NCBI RefSeq assembly: GCF_014204985.1
Contig: NZ_JACHMP010000001.1
Coordinates: forward strand, 1 to 64,000
DNA length: 64,000 nucleotides
Source: Streptosporangium becharense
Lineage (GTDB): Bacteria; Actinomycetota; Actinomycetes; Streptosporangiales; Streptosporangiaceae
Direction: 5' to 3'
A program made the position numbers and the translations under genes. How positions within the stretch are numbered: position 1 is the stretch's first letter; each line of letters begins with the position of its first letter. Of the stretch, positions 34,177 through 42,165 are shown one piece after another. The notes beneath the pieces were generated by a model, which was given only the letters and a program-made list of their open reading frames with translations, did not search any database and was not told where the DNA came from.

Positions 34177-34764
34177 TCAGTCTTTCGCCTTGGGACGGAC
34201 ACGCAGGTGCGCACGTTCCCCCTGCCTGCCGAACAGGCTGAGGAACTCGACCGTTTCGGCGTCGGCGGGGCCGAACCAGTGCGGCACGCGGGTGTCGAAC
34301 TCGACCGCCTCGCCGGGTGAGAGCACCAGGTCGTGTTCACCGAGGATGAGCCGCACCCGTCCGTTGAGGACGTAGAGCCATTCATAGCCCTCGTGGGTCT
34401 GCGGGTCGGGCTCTCCCGGGCGGGCGCCGGGTGAGAGCACGAGCTTGTACGCCTGGATGCCGCCGGCCCGGCGGGTCAGGGGCAGCATGGTCATGCCGTC
34501 GCGGACGATCGGACGCAGGTGGATGCGCGGGTCTCCGGTGGGCGGGGCGTCGACGAGTTCGTCGAGTGTGACGCCGTGGGCCCTGGCCAGCGGAAGCAGC
34601 AGTTCGAGGGTCGGGCGGCGGGCGCCGGACTCCAACCGCGACAGGGTGCTCACCGAGATGCCGGTCGCCGCCGACAGGTCGGCCAGCGTGGTCTCGCGTT
34701 GCCGGCGCAGCGCGCGCAGCCGGGGGCCGACCGCGCCGAGTGCTTGGTCGAGATCGTCGTCCAT
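34177..34764 (-). CDS. XRE-family regulator with C-terminal cupin
   Basis: Residues 12-70 are an XRE helix-turn-helix (LRALRRQRETTLADLSAATG, SVSTLSRLESGARRPTLELL). Residues about 100-190 are a cupin sensor (THEGYEWLYVLNGRVRLILG, LSPGEAVEFDTRVPHWFGP). The 195-residue length is typical. It is divergent from a TrxB-like gene with a near-palindrome in the gap and likely represses it and itself. Confidence 0.92.
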   Translation of the reverse strand: MDDDLDQALGAVGPRLRALRRQRETTLADLSAATGISVSTLSRLESGARRPTLELLLPLARAHGVTLDELVDAPPTGDPRIHLRPIVRDGMTMLPLTRRAGGIQAYKLVLSPGARPGEPDPQTHEGYEWLYVLNGRVRLILGEHDLVLSPGEAVEFDTRVPHWFGPADAETVEFLSLFGRQGERAHLRVRPKAKD

Positions 34765-34773
34765 GCCGCCAGT

Positions 34774-34788
34774 TTGCCATATCGGCAA
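34774..34788. promoter_or_regulatory. Palindrome TTGCC-N5-GGCAA near the XRE start
   Basis: A perfect 5-bp inverted repeat (the spacer adds further symmetry: TTGCCATATCGGCAA) lies ten bases upstream of the XRE ATG. It probably overlaps its promoter and is the likely autoregulatory operator. The rest of 34789-34979 shows no gene. Confidence 0.6.
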
Positions 34789-34992
34789 ATAAGTTTGCGG
34801 AAAATGCCGGAGAGCTCGCATATTCGCCATGGAGGCGGTCGCGGTGACCGATCAACCGGAGAACGGCGGCGGCGAACCGGGCGCCGCGGTGAGAGCGTCG
34901 CCCGCCCTCCCCACGATTTGCTGTCCTGGCAACGAACTTTGTCATCCGCCGGGACGTGCATGGATCCTCTTCCTGAAACGGAGGTACTACCC

Positions 34993-36012
34993 ATGACCGC
35001 AGAGGCGGAGCAGACGGTGACCGTCACCCCGGCGGGCCGGGAGCGGCGCTACGAGGTGGTCGTCGTCGGAGGCGGCGCCGCGGGACTGAGCGGTGCGCTG
35101 ACCCTGGCGCGGGCCCGCCGTTCGGTGCTGGTGATCGACGCCGGCCGGCCGCGCAACGCCCCGGCGGCGGGCGTCCACACCTACCTGACGCGCGAGGGGA
35201 TGCCGCCCGCGCGACTGCTGGAGGCCGGTCGCGCGGAGGTGACCGGTTACGGCGGCGAGATCGCGACGGGCACCGTCGCGACGGTCGGATGCCTGGACGA
35301 CGGGGGCTTCCGCGTCGCGCTCGAGGACGGGTCGGCCGTCGTGGCGGACCGGCTGCTGGTGACCACCGGCCTGCTCGACGAACTGCCCGAGATCCCCGGC
35401 CTGGCCGGGCGGTGGGGCCGCGAGGTGGTGCACTGCCCGTACTGCCACGGCTGGGAGGTGCGCGACCAGGCGATCGGGGTGCTGGCCACCGGGCCGCTGG
35501 CGGTGCACCAGGCCCTGCTGTGGCGGCAGTTGAGCAAGGACGTGACGCTCTTGCTGCACACCACGCCCGAGCTCGGCGCCGACGACCTCGAACGGCTGGA
35601 GGCACGGGACATCACGGTCGTCGACGGCGAGGTGACGGCACTGGAGGTGACGGACGACCGGTTGACCGGTGTGGCCCTGGCCGACGGCAGGGTGATCCCC
35701 TGTCAGGCTCTCGCGGTGGCCCCGCGTCTCACCGCCCGCGCCGGCGTCCTGACCGGCCTCGGCCTGGAGGCGGTCGACCTGGAGATGGGCGGGCACGTCA
35801 TCGGGACCCGCATCGACGCGGACCCGTCCGGCGCGACGCGGGTGCCCGGAGTGTGGGTGGCCGGCAACGTGACCACCCTGAACGAGCAGGTCATCGGGGC
35901 CGCCGCCGCCGGGGTCCGCGCCGGCGCCGCGATCAACGCCGACCTGATCGCCGAGGAGACCCGGCTGGCCGTCGCCGCCCGACGAGCCCTCTCCGGCGCG
36001 GACGGGACGTGA
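34993..36012 (+). CDS. FAD-dependent oxidoreductase, thioredoxin-reductase-like
   Basis: The 339-residue protein has a Rossmann FAD motif VVVGGGAAGLSGALTLARA, the redox pair CPYC within HCPYCHGWEV, and a C-terminal FAD motif GVWVAGNVTTLNEQVIGAAA. It is a TrxB-like pyridine-nucleotide disulfide oxidoreductase of the short two-domain kind; the second GxGxxG is weak (GVLATGPLAVHQAL), so the electron donor is uncertain. The ATG at 34993 follows GGAGG. It probably forms an operon with the methyltransferase behind it and is controlled by the divergent XRE-cupin protein. Confidence 0.9.
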   Translation: MTAEAEQTVTVTPAGRERRYEVVVVGGGAAGLSGALTLARARRSVLVIDAGRPRNAPAAGVHTYLTREGMPPARLLEAGRAEVTGYGGEIATGTVATVGCLDDGGFRVALEDGSAVVADRLLVTTGLLDELPEIPGLAGRWGREVVHCPYCHGWEVRDQAIGVLATGPLAVHQALLWRQLSKDVTLLLHTTPELGADDLERLEARDITVVDGEVTALEVTDDRLTGVALADGRVIPCQALAVAPRLTARAGVLTGLGLEAVDLEMGGHVIGTRIDADPSGATRVPGVWVAGNVTTLNEQVIGAAAAGVRAGAAINADLIAEETRLAVAARRALSGADGT

Positions 36013-36109
36013 CCCGGCGCGGACGGGACGTGACGCCCGCGAGCACGCCCGGCGCCCGGCCGCACCGGTGCGCCTCCCCCCTCACGAGAACACACTGGAG
36101 GACAGCACG

Positions 36110-36745
36110 ATGACGACTGACAACCTCTCCGGCGAGGACTTCTGGAACGCCCGTTACGCCGAGAACGACCGGATCTGGAGCGGGAACCCCAACCTCATCC
36201 TGGTCCGCGAGGTCCCCGGACTGGAGCCGGGCACCGCCCTGGACCTGGGATGCGGTGAGGGAGCCGACGCGATCTGGCTCGCCGGGCGGGGGTGGCGGGT
36301 CACCGCCGTCGACATCTCCCAGGTCGCCCTCGACCGGGCGGCCCGGCAGGCGGCGGCGGCCGGTGTCGCCGACCGCGTCGACTGGCAGCGGCACGACCTC
36401 GGGGTTTCCTTCCCCACCGGTGTCTTCGACCTCGTCTCCGCCCACTTCCTGCACTCCTACGAGGACATGCCGCGGGAACGGATCCTGCGGACCGCCGCCT
36501 CGGCCGTCGCCCCGGGCGGGACGCTGCTCATCGTGGGGCACGCGGCTCCCCCGCCCTGGGAGAGCGACCCGCATCCGGGCGTGCACCTCCCCACACCGCA
36601 GGAGGTCCTGCGGTCGCTCGAACTCCCGGACGGCCAGTGGGAGGTGCAGCTCTGCGAGGAGTACGAGCGGACCCAGAACGACCCGCAGGGGCGACCGGCG
36701 ACCCGCACGGACAACGTCCTCAAAGTCCGGCGCCTGCGCGGCTGA
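36110..36745 (+). CDS. Class I SAM-dependent methyltransferase
   Basis: Residues 40-150 form a methyltransferase fold with motif I ALDLGCGEGADAIWLA, an acidic motif II TAVDIS and FDLVSAHFLHSYEDMP. The N-terminus FWNARYAENDRIWSGNPN is the TehB/thiopurine-like signature, common in small-molecule or oxyanion methyltransferases. GGAGG precedes the ATG at 36110. Just upstream a ~19-bp unit containing GGCGCGGACGGGACGTGAC is duplicated (about 35995-36034). Confidence 0.9.
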   Translation: MTTDNLSGEDFWNARYAENDRIWSGNPNLILVREVPGLEPGTALDLGCGEGADAIWLAGRGWRVTAVDISQVALDRAARQAAAAGVADRVDWQRHDLGVSFPTGVFDLVSAHFLHSYEDMPRERILRTAASAVAPGGTLLIVGHAAPPPWESDPHPGVHLPTPQEVLRSLELPDGQWEVQLCEEYERTQNDPQGRPATRTDNVLKVRRLRG

Positions 36746-36964
36746 GCCTGCGCGCCGGGTTCCGCCGACGCCGGCGGGAAGCGCGCGCTCCTCCACGCCT
36801 GCGCGTCCGCCCGGTGCGGGGCGGCTGAGGCGCCTGCGTCCCGGTCCGTTCGGGGGGCACGGGCCGACGGCGCTGCTCCGCCGGTGGAGGCTGCTCCGGA
36901 TGTGATCGGTCAGCACGTTGTGGGCGTCGCCGGTGACTCGGGCCGGCGGCCGGCCGGCAGCCGC

Positions 36965-37747
36965 TCAGTCCACCTGCAGGCGGTCGGCCATCCCGGCGGC
37001 CGTGAAGGCGGCCACCACCTCGGTTCGACCCTCGGTGAAGTGTGCCCAGCCGTCACAGTGGACGGCAACCACCCTGCGGGCACCGAGGATTCTGGCGGCT
37101 TCGACGGCCATGGCGCTGTCGAGGACGAGCAGGGCACCGTCGAAGATCGGCAGGCGGGGGGCCCCGGCGAACAGGACGGCGGTGTCCACCGGCCCGAACC
37201 GCTCGGCGATCTGTTCGACCAGGGTGAGGGAGGCGTTGTCGCCGCTGACGTAGACCGTGGGCAGGTCGGCCGCGGTCAGCACGAAGCCGACGACTTCTCC
37301 GGTGACCGCCTTGACACCCTCGGCCCCGAGTTCCTCGGGGCCGTGGAGGGCGGGTGCGCCGGTCACGGTCACGGTGCCGCCGCCGGGGCGGTCCAGCTCG
37401 ATCGACTCCCAGGGCGCCAGGCCCCGCGCGGTGCCGCCCAGACGGCCTGCGCCGCCGGGAGTGGTGAGCGTGACGGGCACGTCGGCGAGCAGGGCCCGGC
37501 CGGAGTGGTCGAGGTTGTCGGAGTGCTCGTCGTGGGAGAGCAGGACGACGTCGACGCGACCGAGCTCGGCAGGTGTGATGGAGGGGTGCGCGGTCTTGAC
37601 CAGGAGCGGGCCACCGGGCACCGGGTAGTCACCGGGGGCGTCGAAGGTGGGGTCGGTGAGGAACCTCAGGCCGCCGTACTCGATGAGGGCGGTCGGGCCG
37701 CCGAAGACGTGGACGGGGATCCGCCGATCGGTCGCGTTGATGGCCAA
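36965..37747 (-). CDS. Metallo-beta-lactamase-fold hydrolase (UlaG-like)
   Basis: The 260-residue protein has HVFGGPTALIEYGGLRFLTDP and the metal motif LLSHDEHSDNLD (an HxxxHxD variant), with later GAPALHGPEE and YVSGDNASL, as in UlaG/YtnP-like hydrolases. The substrate is unknown. The start is a TTG at 37747 (GAGG upstream). It is divergent from the CGNR regulator gene, and repeats of CTCACGGAT in the gap suggest control by it. Confidence 0.85.
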   Translation of the reverse strand: MAINATDRRIPVHVFGGPTALIEYGGLRFLTDPTFDAPGDYPVPGGPLLVKTAHPSITPAELGRVDVVLLSHDEHSDNLDHSGRALLADVPVTLTTPGGAGRLGGTARGLAPWESIELDRPGGGTVTVTGAPALHGPEELGAEGVKAVTGEVVGFVLTAADLPTVYVSGDNASLTLVEQIAERFGPVDTAVLFAGAPRLPIFDGALLVLDSAMAVEAARILGARRVVAVHCDGWAHFTEGRTEVVAAFTAAGMADRLQVD

Positions 37748-37756
37748 GGTGAAAAC

Positions 37757-37810
37757 CTCACGGATGAGAAGTGGTTTATCCGTGATACACGGTAGTCGTT
37801 TCTCACGGAT
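37757..37810. promoter_or_regulatory. CTCACGGAT repeats between divergent genes
   Basis: CTCACGGAT occurs at 37757-37765 and 37802-37810, with the inverted ATCCGTGA at 37778-37785. The trio lies in the 79-bp gap between the metallo-hydrolase and the CGNR regulator and is probably the latter's operator. Confidence 0.55.
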
Positions 37811-37826
37811 GGCCGCAACTCATAAC

Positions 37827-38462
37827 ATGAGAGGCATGGAGGAGACCCTGACCGCCGAGCCCGTCGCGCCGCCCTCGCCGGAGACGGAAGTCCTGCCGCC
37901 CGCGCCGGGGGCGGAGCGCCATCTCGCGCTCGACTTCGCCAACAGCACCGTCGCCCTGCCCGGCGGGCAGTTCCTCGACTTCCTCGGCACGCCCGCGGCC
38001 GCTGGCCAGTGGCTGGTCGAGCGCGGGCTCGCTCCGGCGGACCTCGGGCTCCAGGAGATGTGCGCAGCACAGCTGCGTTCCCTGCGCGAGCAGATCCGGG
38101 CCCTGCTCGCCTCCCGGGTCGACGGGCGCCCCGCCCCCTCCAGTGCGCTCGCCGCCGTCAACGACGCACTGACCAGGGCCCCCGCGGCCTCCCTGCTGCA
38201 CTGGGATCCAACCCGCGGCCTGTACCGGGCCGCCTCCCACCCCACCACCCAGATCGTCGACCACGCCCTCGCGGTCCTCGCCGCCGACGCCGCCGACCTG
38301 CTTACCGGCCCCGAGGCCGAACGCCTCGCCGCCTGCGGCTCGGCCCCCTGCAGCCGCTACCTGCTGCGGCACGGCCGCCGGCACTGGTGCTCCACCCGCT
38401 GCGGCGACCGCGCCCGCGCGGCCCGCGCCTACGCCCGCCGCACCCACCCCGGGGCGGACTGA
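37827..38462 (+). CDS. ABATE/CGNR zinc-finger regulator
   Basis: An N-terminal ABATE domain (LALDFANSTVALPGGQFLDFL) is followed by a C-terminal CGNR-type zinc finger (CGSAPCSRYLLRHGRRHWCS, then TRCGDRARAARAYARR) with four cysteines. Such proteins are putative DNA-binding regulators with a small-ligand domain. No ribosome site precedes the ATG at 37827 (ATG 37836 is next), so the transcript may be leaderless. Confidence 0.88.
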   Translation: MRGMEETLTAEPVAPPSPETEVLPPAPGAERHLALDFANSTVALPGGQFLDFLGTPAAAGQWLVERGLAPADLGLQEMCAAQLRSLREQIRALLASRVDGRPAPSSALAAVNDALTRAPAASLLHWDPTRGLYRAASHPTTQIVDHALAVLAADAADLLTGPEAERLAACGSAPCSRYLLRHGRRHWCSTRCGDRARAARAYARRTHPGAD

Positions 38463-38532
38463 AGCGCGTCCGGTCCGCCGGCTCCAGGGGGGCGGTCGTA
38501 GCGCGCCGTTCCGCCACGGGGCGCCACGCCCG

Positions 38533-39360
38533 CTACGGAGTGTCGCGCCGCGTACGTCTCCGGTGCCGTACGAGCAGGACCGCCACGATCACGATGACGA
38601 CCGCGCTCAGCAGCGCGGCGTCCGGTACGGCGGCACCCAGCCGGCGGATCCACCGCTCCGCGGCGTACTCCTGGTCCACGCTGAGCAGGCCGGGCAGGGC
38701 CGAGGTGCCGTCGAAGACCAGGAAGACGGTGCCGATGGCGATGAAGAAGGCACCCGACAGCAGGGAGTTGGTGTGCAGGCGCAGCGGCCCGAGCGAGAAC
38801 GGCCGGCCGCGCAGCCAGCGCCGGCGCCCGAGGTCGAAACGGTCCCACAGCAGGGCGAGGCCGAACAGCGGCACCACCATGCCGAAGGCGTAGACGGCCA
38901 GCAGGACGCCGCCGTACACCGGGGCTCCACCCAGCGCCGCGACCGTCAGGATGCCGCCGAGGATCGGCCCGGCGCAGAATCCCGCCAGACCGTACACCGC
39001 GCCGAGCGCCACGATCGACAGCGCGGAGTCGGGCCGGAGCCGTCCCGCCGGCCGGGCGGGCCGGACGGCGAAGCCCAGCCCGAGGATCTGCGCCACGCCG
39101 AGCGCGATGATCGACCATCCACCCACCGCGACCACCGTGTCCCGGTGGCCGTACAGCAGGGCACCGACCGCCGAGCTCGCCACGCCGAGCGGGACAAGGG
39201 TGAGTGCGAGCCCGCCGTACAGCAGCGCGGTGCGGCCGAACAGGCGTTGCGGGCTGGTGAAGGAGTAGGCGAAGAACGACGGCAGCAACAAGGCGCTGCA
39301 CGGGCTGAACAGCGCGAACACGCCGCCCAGGAAGGCCGTCAGGTAGCCGAGATCGCTCAT
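38533..39360 (-). CDS. ccdA: CcdA/DsbD-like thiol-disulfide transmembrane protein
   Basis: The 275-residue protein has six or more transmembrane segments and two membrane cysteines in conserved places (LFSPCSALLLPSF near residue 20 and GFCAGPILGG near residue 125). It should move reducing power from cytoplasmic thioredoxin to the outer face. Its ATG overlaps the stop of the DsbA-like gene (ATGA), so the pair is co-translated. A C-terminal basic tail follows the last helix. Confidence 0.9.
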   Translation of the reverse strand: MSDLGYLTAFLGGVFALFSPCSALLLPSFFAYSFTSPQRLFGRTALLYGGLALTLVPLGVASSAVGALLYGHRDTVVAVGGWSIIALGVAQILGLGFAVRPARPAGRLRPDSALSIVALGAVYGLAGFCAGPILGGILTVAALGGAPVYGGVLLAVYAFGMVVPLFGLALLWDRFDLGRRRWLRGRPFSLGPLRLHTNSLLSGAFFIAIGTVFLVFDGTSALPGLLSVDQEYAAERWIRRLGAAVPDAALLSAVVIVIVAVLLVRHRRRTRRDTP

Positions 39361-40103
39361 GAGGTTCCCGTGCCGGCGGTCTTGGCGGCCTCCTGCTCGA
39401 TCGTCTCGACGAAGGTCTCCAGCGGCTGGGCGCCCAGGATGGGCCGGCCGTTGACGAGGAACGCCGGCGTGCTCGGCACACCGATCTGCGTGCCCTCCGC
39501 CTGGTCGGCGACGACGGCGTCGCGGGCGGCTTCGGAGTTCAGGTCCCGGCGGAACCGCGCCAGGTCGGGAACGTCCGCCTCGCGCGCCATCGCGACCAGC
39601 TTGTCGTCGGCGAAGGCGCCGCTGTTGCGTTTGCGATCCACCGAGTAGACCTCGCGGTGGAACTGCCGGAACCGCCCCTGCAGACCGGCCGCGTAGGCGG
39701 CGCGGGCGGCGGCCTCGGACTCCTTGCCGAAGATGGGGAAGTTGCGCCACTCGATGCGCAGGGTCCCCGCGTCCACGTATCGCTTGATCAGTTCGGGTTC
39801 GATGTCCCGGGTGAACTGCCCGCAGAAGGGGCACTGGTAGTCGGCGTACTCGATGAGGACGACCGGAGCGTCGGGGCGTCCGGCCGCGAAGGGGTCGCCG
39901 TCCTTGCGCCTGGCCAGCTGGGAGAGCGCCTCCTCCTGGGGCGAGGGGGTCCTCGCCGGTCCCGACGCGGCGGGTGAGGCGGCCGGAGCGGGCGGGGAGG
40001 CGGCCGGTTTCCTGTTGCTGGTCGACAGGACGGCCAGCGCGAGCCCGCAGGCCACGACGACCATGATCATTACGATGAGCCGGCGGTCGGCGGATGAGGA
40101 CAT
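39357..40103 (-). CDS. Membrane-anchored DsbA-like thioredoxin protein
   Basis: One N-terminal membrane anchor and an Ala/Pro-rich linker lead to a DsbA-like thioredoxin fold with the active site CPFC (YADYQCPFCGQFTRDIEPEL) and the cis-Pro loop GVPSTPAFLVNG. It is a 248-residue extracytoplasmic oxidoreductase or isomerase, and the next gene, CcdA-like, probably recycles it. I use the ATG at 40103 with GGAGA upstream. Confidence 0.92.
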   Translation of the reverse strand: MSSSADRRLIVMIMVVVACGLALAVLSTSNRKPAASPPAPAASPAASGPARTPSPQEEALSQLARRKDGDPFAAGRPDAPVVLIEYADYQCPFCGQFTRDIEPELIKRYVDAGTLRIEWRNFPIFGKESEAAARAAYAAGLQGRFRQFHREVYSVDRKRNSGAFADDKLVAMAREADVPDLARFRRDLNSEAARDAVVADQAEGTQIGVPSTPAFLVNGRPILGAQPLETFVETIEQEAAKTAGTGTS

Positions 40104-40239
40104 GGATGTCTCCGGAAGGTGAACGGGCGCGGCGACGGACGGCCGCGCGAGAGAACGGCGGAACACTCGCACCCCGGCGGGGGCGAGGAATCACAGGAGG
40201 GGACGCCGCAGGTCGGCCGGCGGCGCGTCCGCGCCGTTT

Positions 40240-40581
40240 CTAGATCCGGAGAATCGACAGGCTGTGCAGGTCGGGCGGTGGGCCGCGCCGCCCCGCCCGG
40301 ACGGGCGGGGTGTCCGGCCGATGGGAGGAGAGCGCGGTGTGCACCGCGCACGCCAGAGATGAGAACGTGGCTGTCAGGCGCGGAGCGGCCGGCGGTTGCG
40401 CGGCCGGGACTTCGCGGTCCGAGCACCTGGGTGCCGCCGGGGCGTGGTCGTATCCGGCGGCCACGACCCGGGACACGCCGGGGCCCGGGGCATCGGCCCG
40501 TTCAGCGCCGGGCGGCCAGACCACGATCAGGGCGAAGGCCAGCAGGGCGAGCGTCAGGAGAGCGGACGGCAGGCGTCTCAT
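40240..40581 (-). CDS. Small exported protein of unknown function
   Basis: A 113-residue protein starting with a signal-anchor helix (LPSALLTLALLAFALIVVW) behind GGAGG. The remainder is Pro/Ala/His-rich with two cysteines (APRCSDRE and SSLACAVH) and ends PDLHSLSILRI. I recognise no family. It sits upstream of the DsbA-like and CcdA-like genes on the same strand, so it may be a substrate or accessory of that thiol system. Confidence 0.6.
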   Translation of the reverse strand: MRRLPSALLTLALLAFALIVVWPPGAERADAPGPGVSRVVAAGYDHAPAAPRCSDREVPAAQPPAAPRLTATFSSLACAVHTALSSHRPDTPPVRAGRRGPPPDLHSLSILRI

Positions 40582-40773
40582 CCTCCACTCGCCCCCCTCG
40601 CGTCCCTTCCGCTGACCGGCTCCCACTATAGAGAAAATCAGCAATGTCGGACTCACGGCGTGCCGTACGGCCCGGTTCCGGATGGTCGCGCCGTCCGCCC
40701 GCGCGTGGCCGGACGACGCGACGCATGCCCCTTCACCGCCGGGGGCGGGTGGTGCGGGCGTCGGTCCCGGATC

Positions 40774-41559
40774 TCAGCGCTGCCGGACCAGTAGCGGCTG
40801 GGCGACCTCCCCCAGATAGCCTTCGGGGTCGCACAGGGTGGCGTGGGCCAGTCCCAGTCCGTCGGCGGCCAGGTGGGTGCGGCAGTCCATGTGCACCCAC
40901 TCGCCTTCGGGTGCGCGCAGCAAAGTGGTGGTCATGGTCGGCGGGATGGACAGCCACTGCCCGAGCGGCAGGGTCGCGGACAGGCCGTTGGCCGAGTCGG
41001 CGACGATCAGCGTCCGGGCCAGGCCGGTCAACTCCTCCCCGGCGATCAGCGGGAGGCGCACGCGCGTCCACACCTGTGCCGGGCCGAGGGTCTCGTAGTC
41101 GCCGCGGGTGAAACGCCACTCGACGGCCCGGCCGTACCCCCAGTCGGCCAGGCCGGGGAAGTACCGCTGCTCGGCTCCGGCGTTCGGCAGCGCCGGCGGC
41201 CGGAGCGACTCACCGTCGGCGGGCGGCTTCGGGCCGGTCGCGATGTGCCAGGCGCGGGCGGTCACCGCCGTACGGCCGTCGACGATCATCCGGGCTTCGG
41301 ACAGGCGGACCTGCCGGCCCGGTTTCACCGGGGACACCTCGACGCGGACCCGGCGCCGCGGGATCGGGCCGAGGAAGTCCACCGAGATCCGGGCCAGGCG
41401 CGTCCCGGGGTCGGCCGTGGCGTCGATCAGGTGCGCCAGCAGCGCGGCGGGCGGCCCACCGTGCTGAGCCTCGGCGTCCCAGGGGCTTTCGGTCGCACGC
41501 GTCGGTTCGTAGGCGTCGTCACCGGCGGGCAGGTAGAAGGCGTCGGGCATGTCGTTCAT
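40774..41559 (-). CDS. Acyl-CoA thioesterase-like protein (TesB-type double hotdog)
   Basis: The 261-residue protein has two hotdog repeats: WDAEAQHGGPPAALLAHLID and ISVDFLGPIPRRRVRVEV in the first, WLSIPPTMTTTLLRAPEGEW and DGLGLAHATLCD in the second. This is the layout of the thioesterase-like superfamily related to TesB. It should hydrolyse acyl-CoA esters. It is divergent from the RiPP locus and probably unrelated to it. Confidence 0.87.
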   Translation of the reverse strand: MNDMPDAFYLPAGDDAYEPTRATESPWDAEAQHGGPPAALLAHLIDATADPGTRLARISVDFLGPIPRRRVRVEVSPVKPGRQVRLSEARMIVDGRTAVTARAWHIATGPKPPADGESLRPPALPNAGAEQRYFPGLADWGYGRAVEWRFTRGDYETLGPAQVWTRVRLPLIAGEELTGLARTLIVADSANGLSATLPLGQWLSIPPTMTTTLLRAPEGEWVHMDCRTHLAADGLGLAHATLCDPEGYLGEVAQPLLVRQR

Positions 41560-41933
41560 GGATCAATCTTCGGGTAGGGCACGACCGGCGCCTCGGCGGC
41601 CCGGTGCGACCCGGCCCGGGGCGGGACCGAGGGTCTCGCGTTCCAGGCCGGGCCGCGGGAGGCGAGCCCTTCCCGCCCTCCTCGGGCGGACCCTGGGAGC
41701 CTTCAATAGAGTTACTCAATGTAACCGGAAAGATACGTTGCGTGTTCGGCCGAGGTGGCGGGAGACTCAAGCGGCAGCCGGATCGCAGGCAAGACGGCGA
41801 CGGCCCGACGGCGACCCCTCCGTGGTGCACCGTCGGCGGGCCGGGCCGTTCCACCGTGCACCGGCATGCCCGCTGAGGGCTCAGCGTGGGCTCTCAGCCG
41901 CCGATCCCATCGAGCAGGAAAGGGCGTATCACC
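41560..41933. promoter_or_regulatory. RiPP-locus upstream region with GTTAC-N5-GTAAC dyad
   Basis: No gene is seen in these 374 bases. A perfect inverted repeat GTTAC-N5-GTAAC lies at 41711-41725 in a short AT-richer patch (CTTCAATAGAGTTACTCAAT), about 210 bases ahead of the precursor ATG. It could be a regulator site for the RiPP operon. A good ribosome site (AGGAAAGGG) precedes the precursor. Confidence 0.45.
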
Positions 41934-42071
41934 ATGTCCGACAAGCTCATCCCCACCCTGGCCGCCCCGGTCGAGCGCACGATCACCGGAGCCGCCTCAC
42001 TCGACGCCGCGGGCGTCGGCCAGTCGATCACTGACTTCCGTTTCCCGTTCGCCGATGAGGGCGACGAGTAG
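41934..42071 (+). CDS. Cyanobactin-like RiPP precursor peptide (45 residues)
   Basis: The leader begins MSDK and continues LIPTLAAPVERTITG, closely echoing the conserved cyanobactin precursor leader (a Leu/Ile-x-Pro start, then APV-x-R and a Thr-rich word). The C-terminus FADEGDE resembles the FAGDDAE tail that marks the macrocyclase recognition site in heterocycle-free cyanobactins. Immediately before it is ITDFRFP, ending in Pro, the residue PatG-type macrocyclases prefer at the cut site. GVGQS ahead of this word could be the N-terminal protease site (compare GVEAS or GLEAS). So one core is predicted: ITDFRFP, or a longer form starting at GVGQS. There is no Cys, and only one Ser and one Thr lie in or beside the core. 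Confidence 0.8.
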   Translation: MSDKLIPTLAAPVERTITGAASLDAAGVGQSITDFRFPFADEGDE

Positions 42072-42082
42072 TCGGTGACCGG

Positions 42083-42116
42083 GTGAGTGCCGGCGCCGGT
42101 CGGCGCCGGCACTCAC
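42083..42116 (+). terminator. Hairpin between precursor and protease (attenuator)
   Basis: GTGAGTGCCGGCGCC (42083-42097) pairs perfectly with GGCGCCGGCACTCAC (42102-42116) around a 4-base loop, 11 bases after the precursor stop. Such leaky terminators are common in RiPP operons and yield more precursor than enzyme transcript. Confidence 0.75.
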
Positions 42117-42165
42117 CTCTCGACGTCAGGGAACACCGGTATCCGGCACACGGGAGTTCGTTGCG

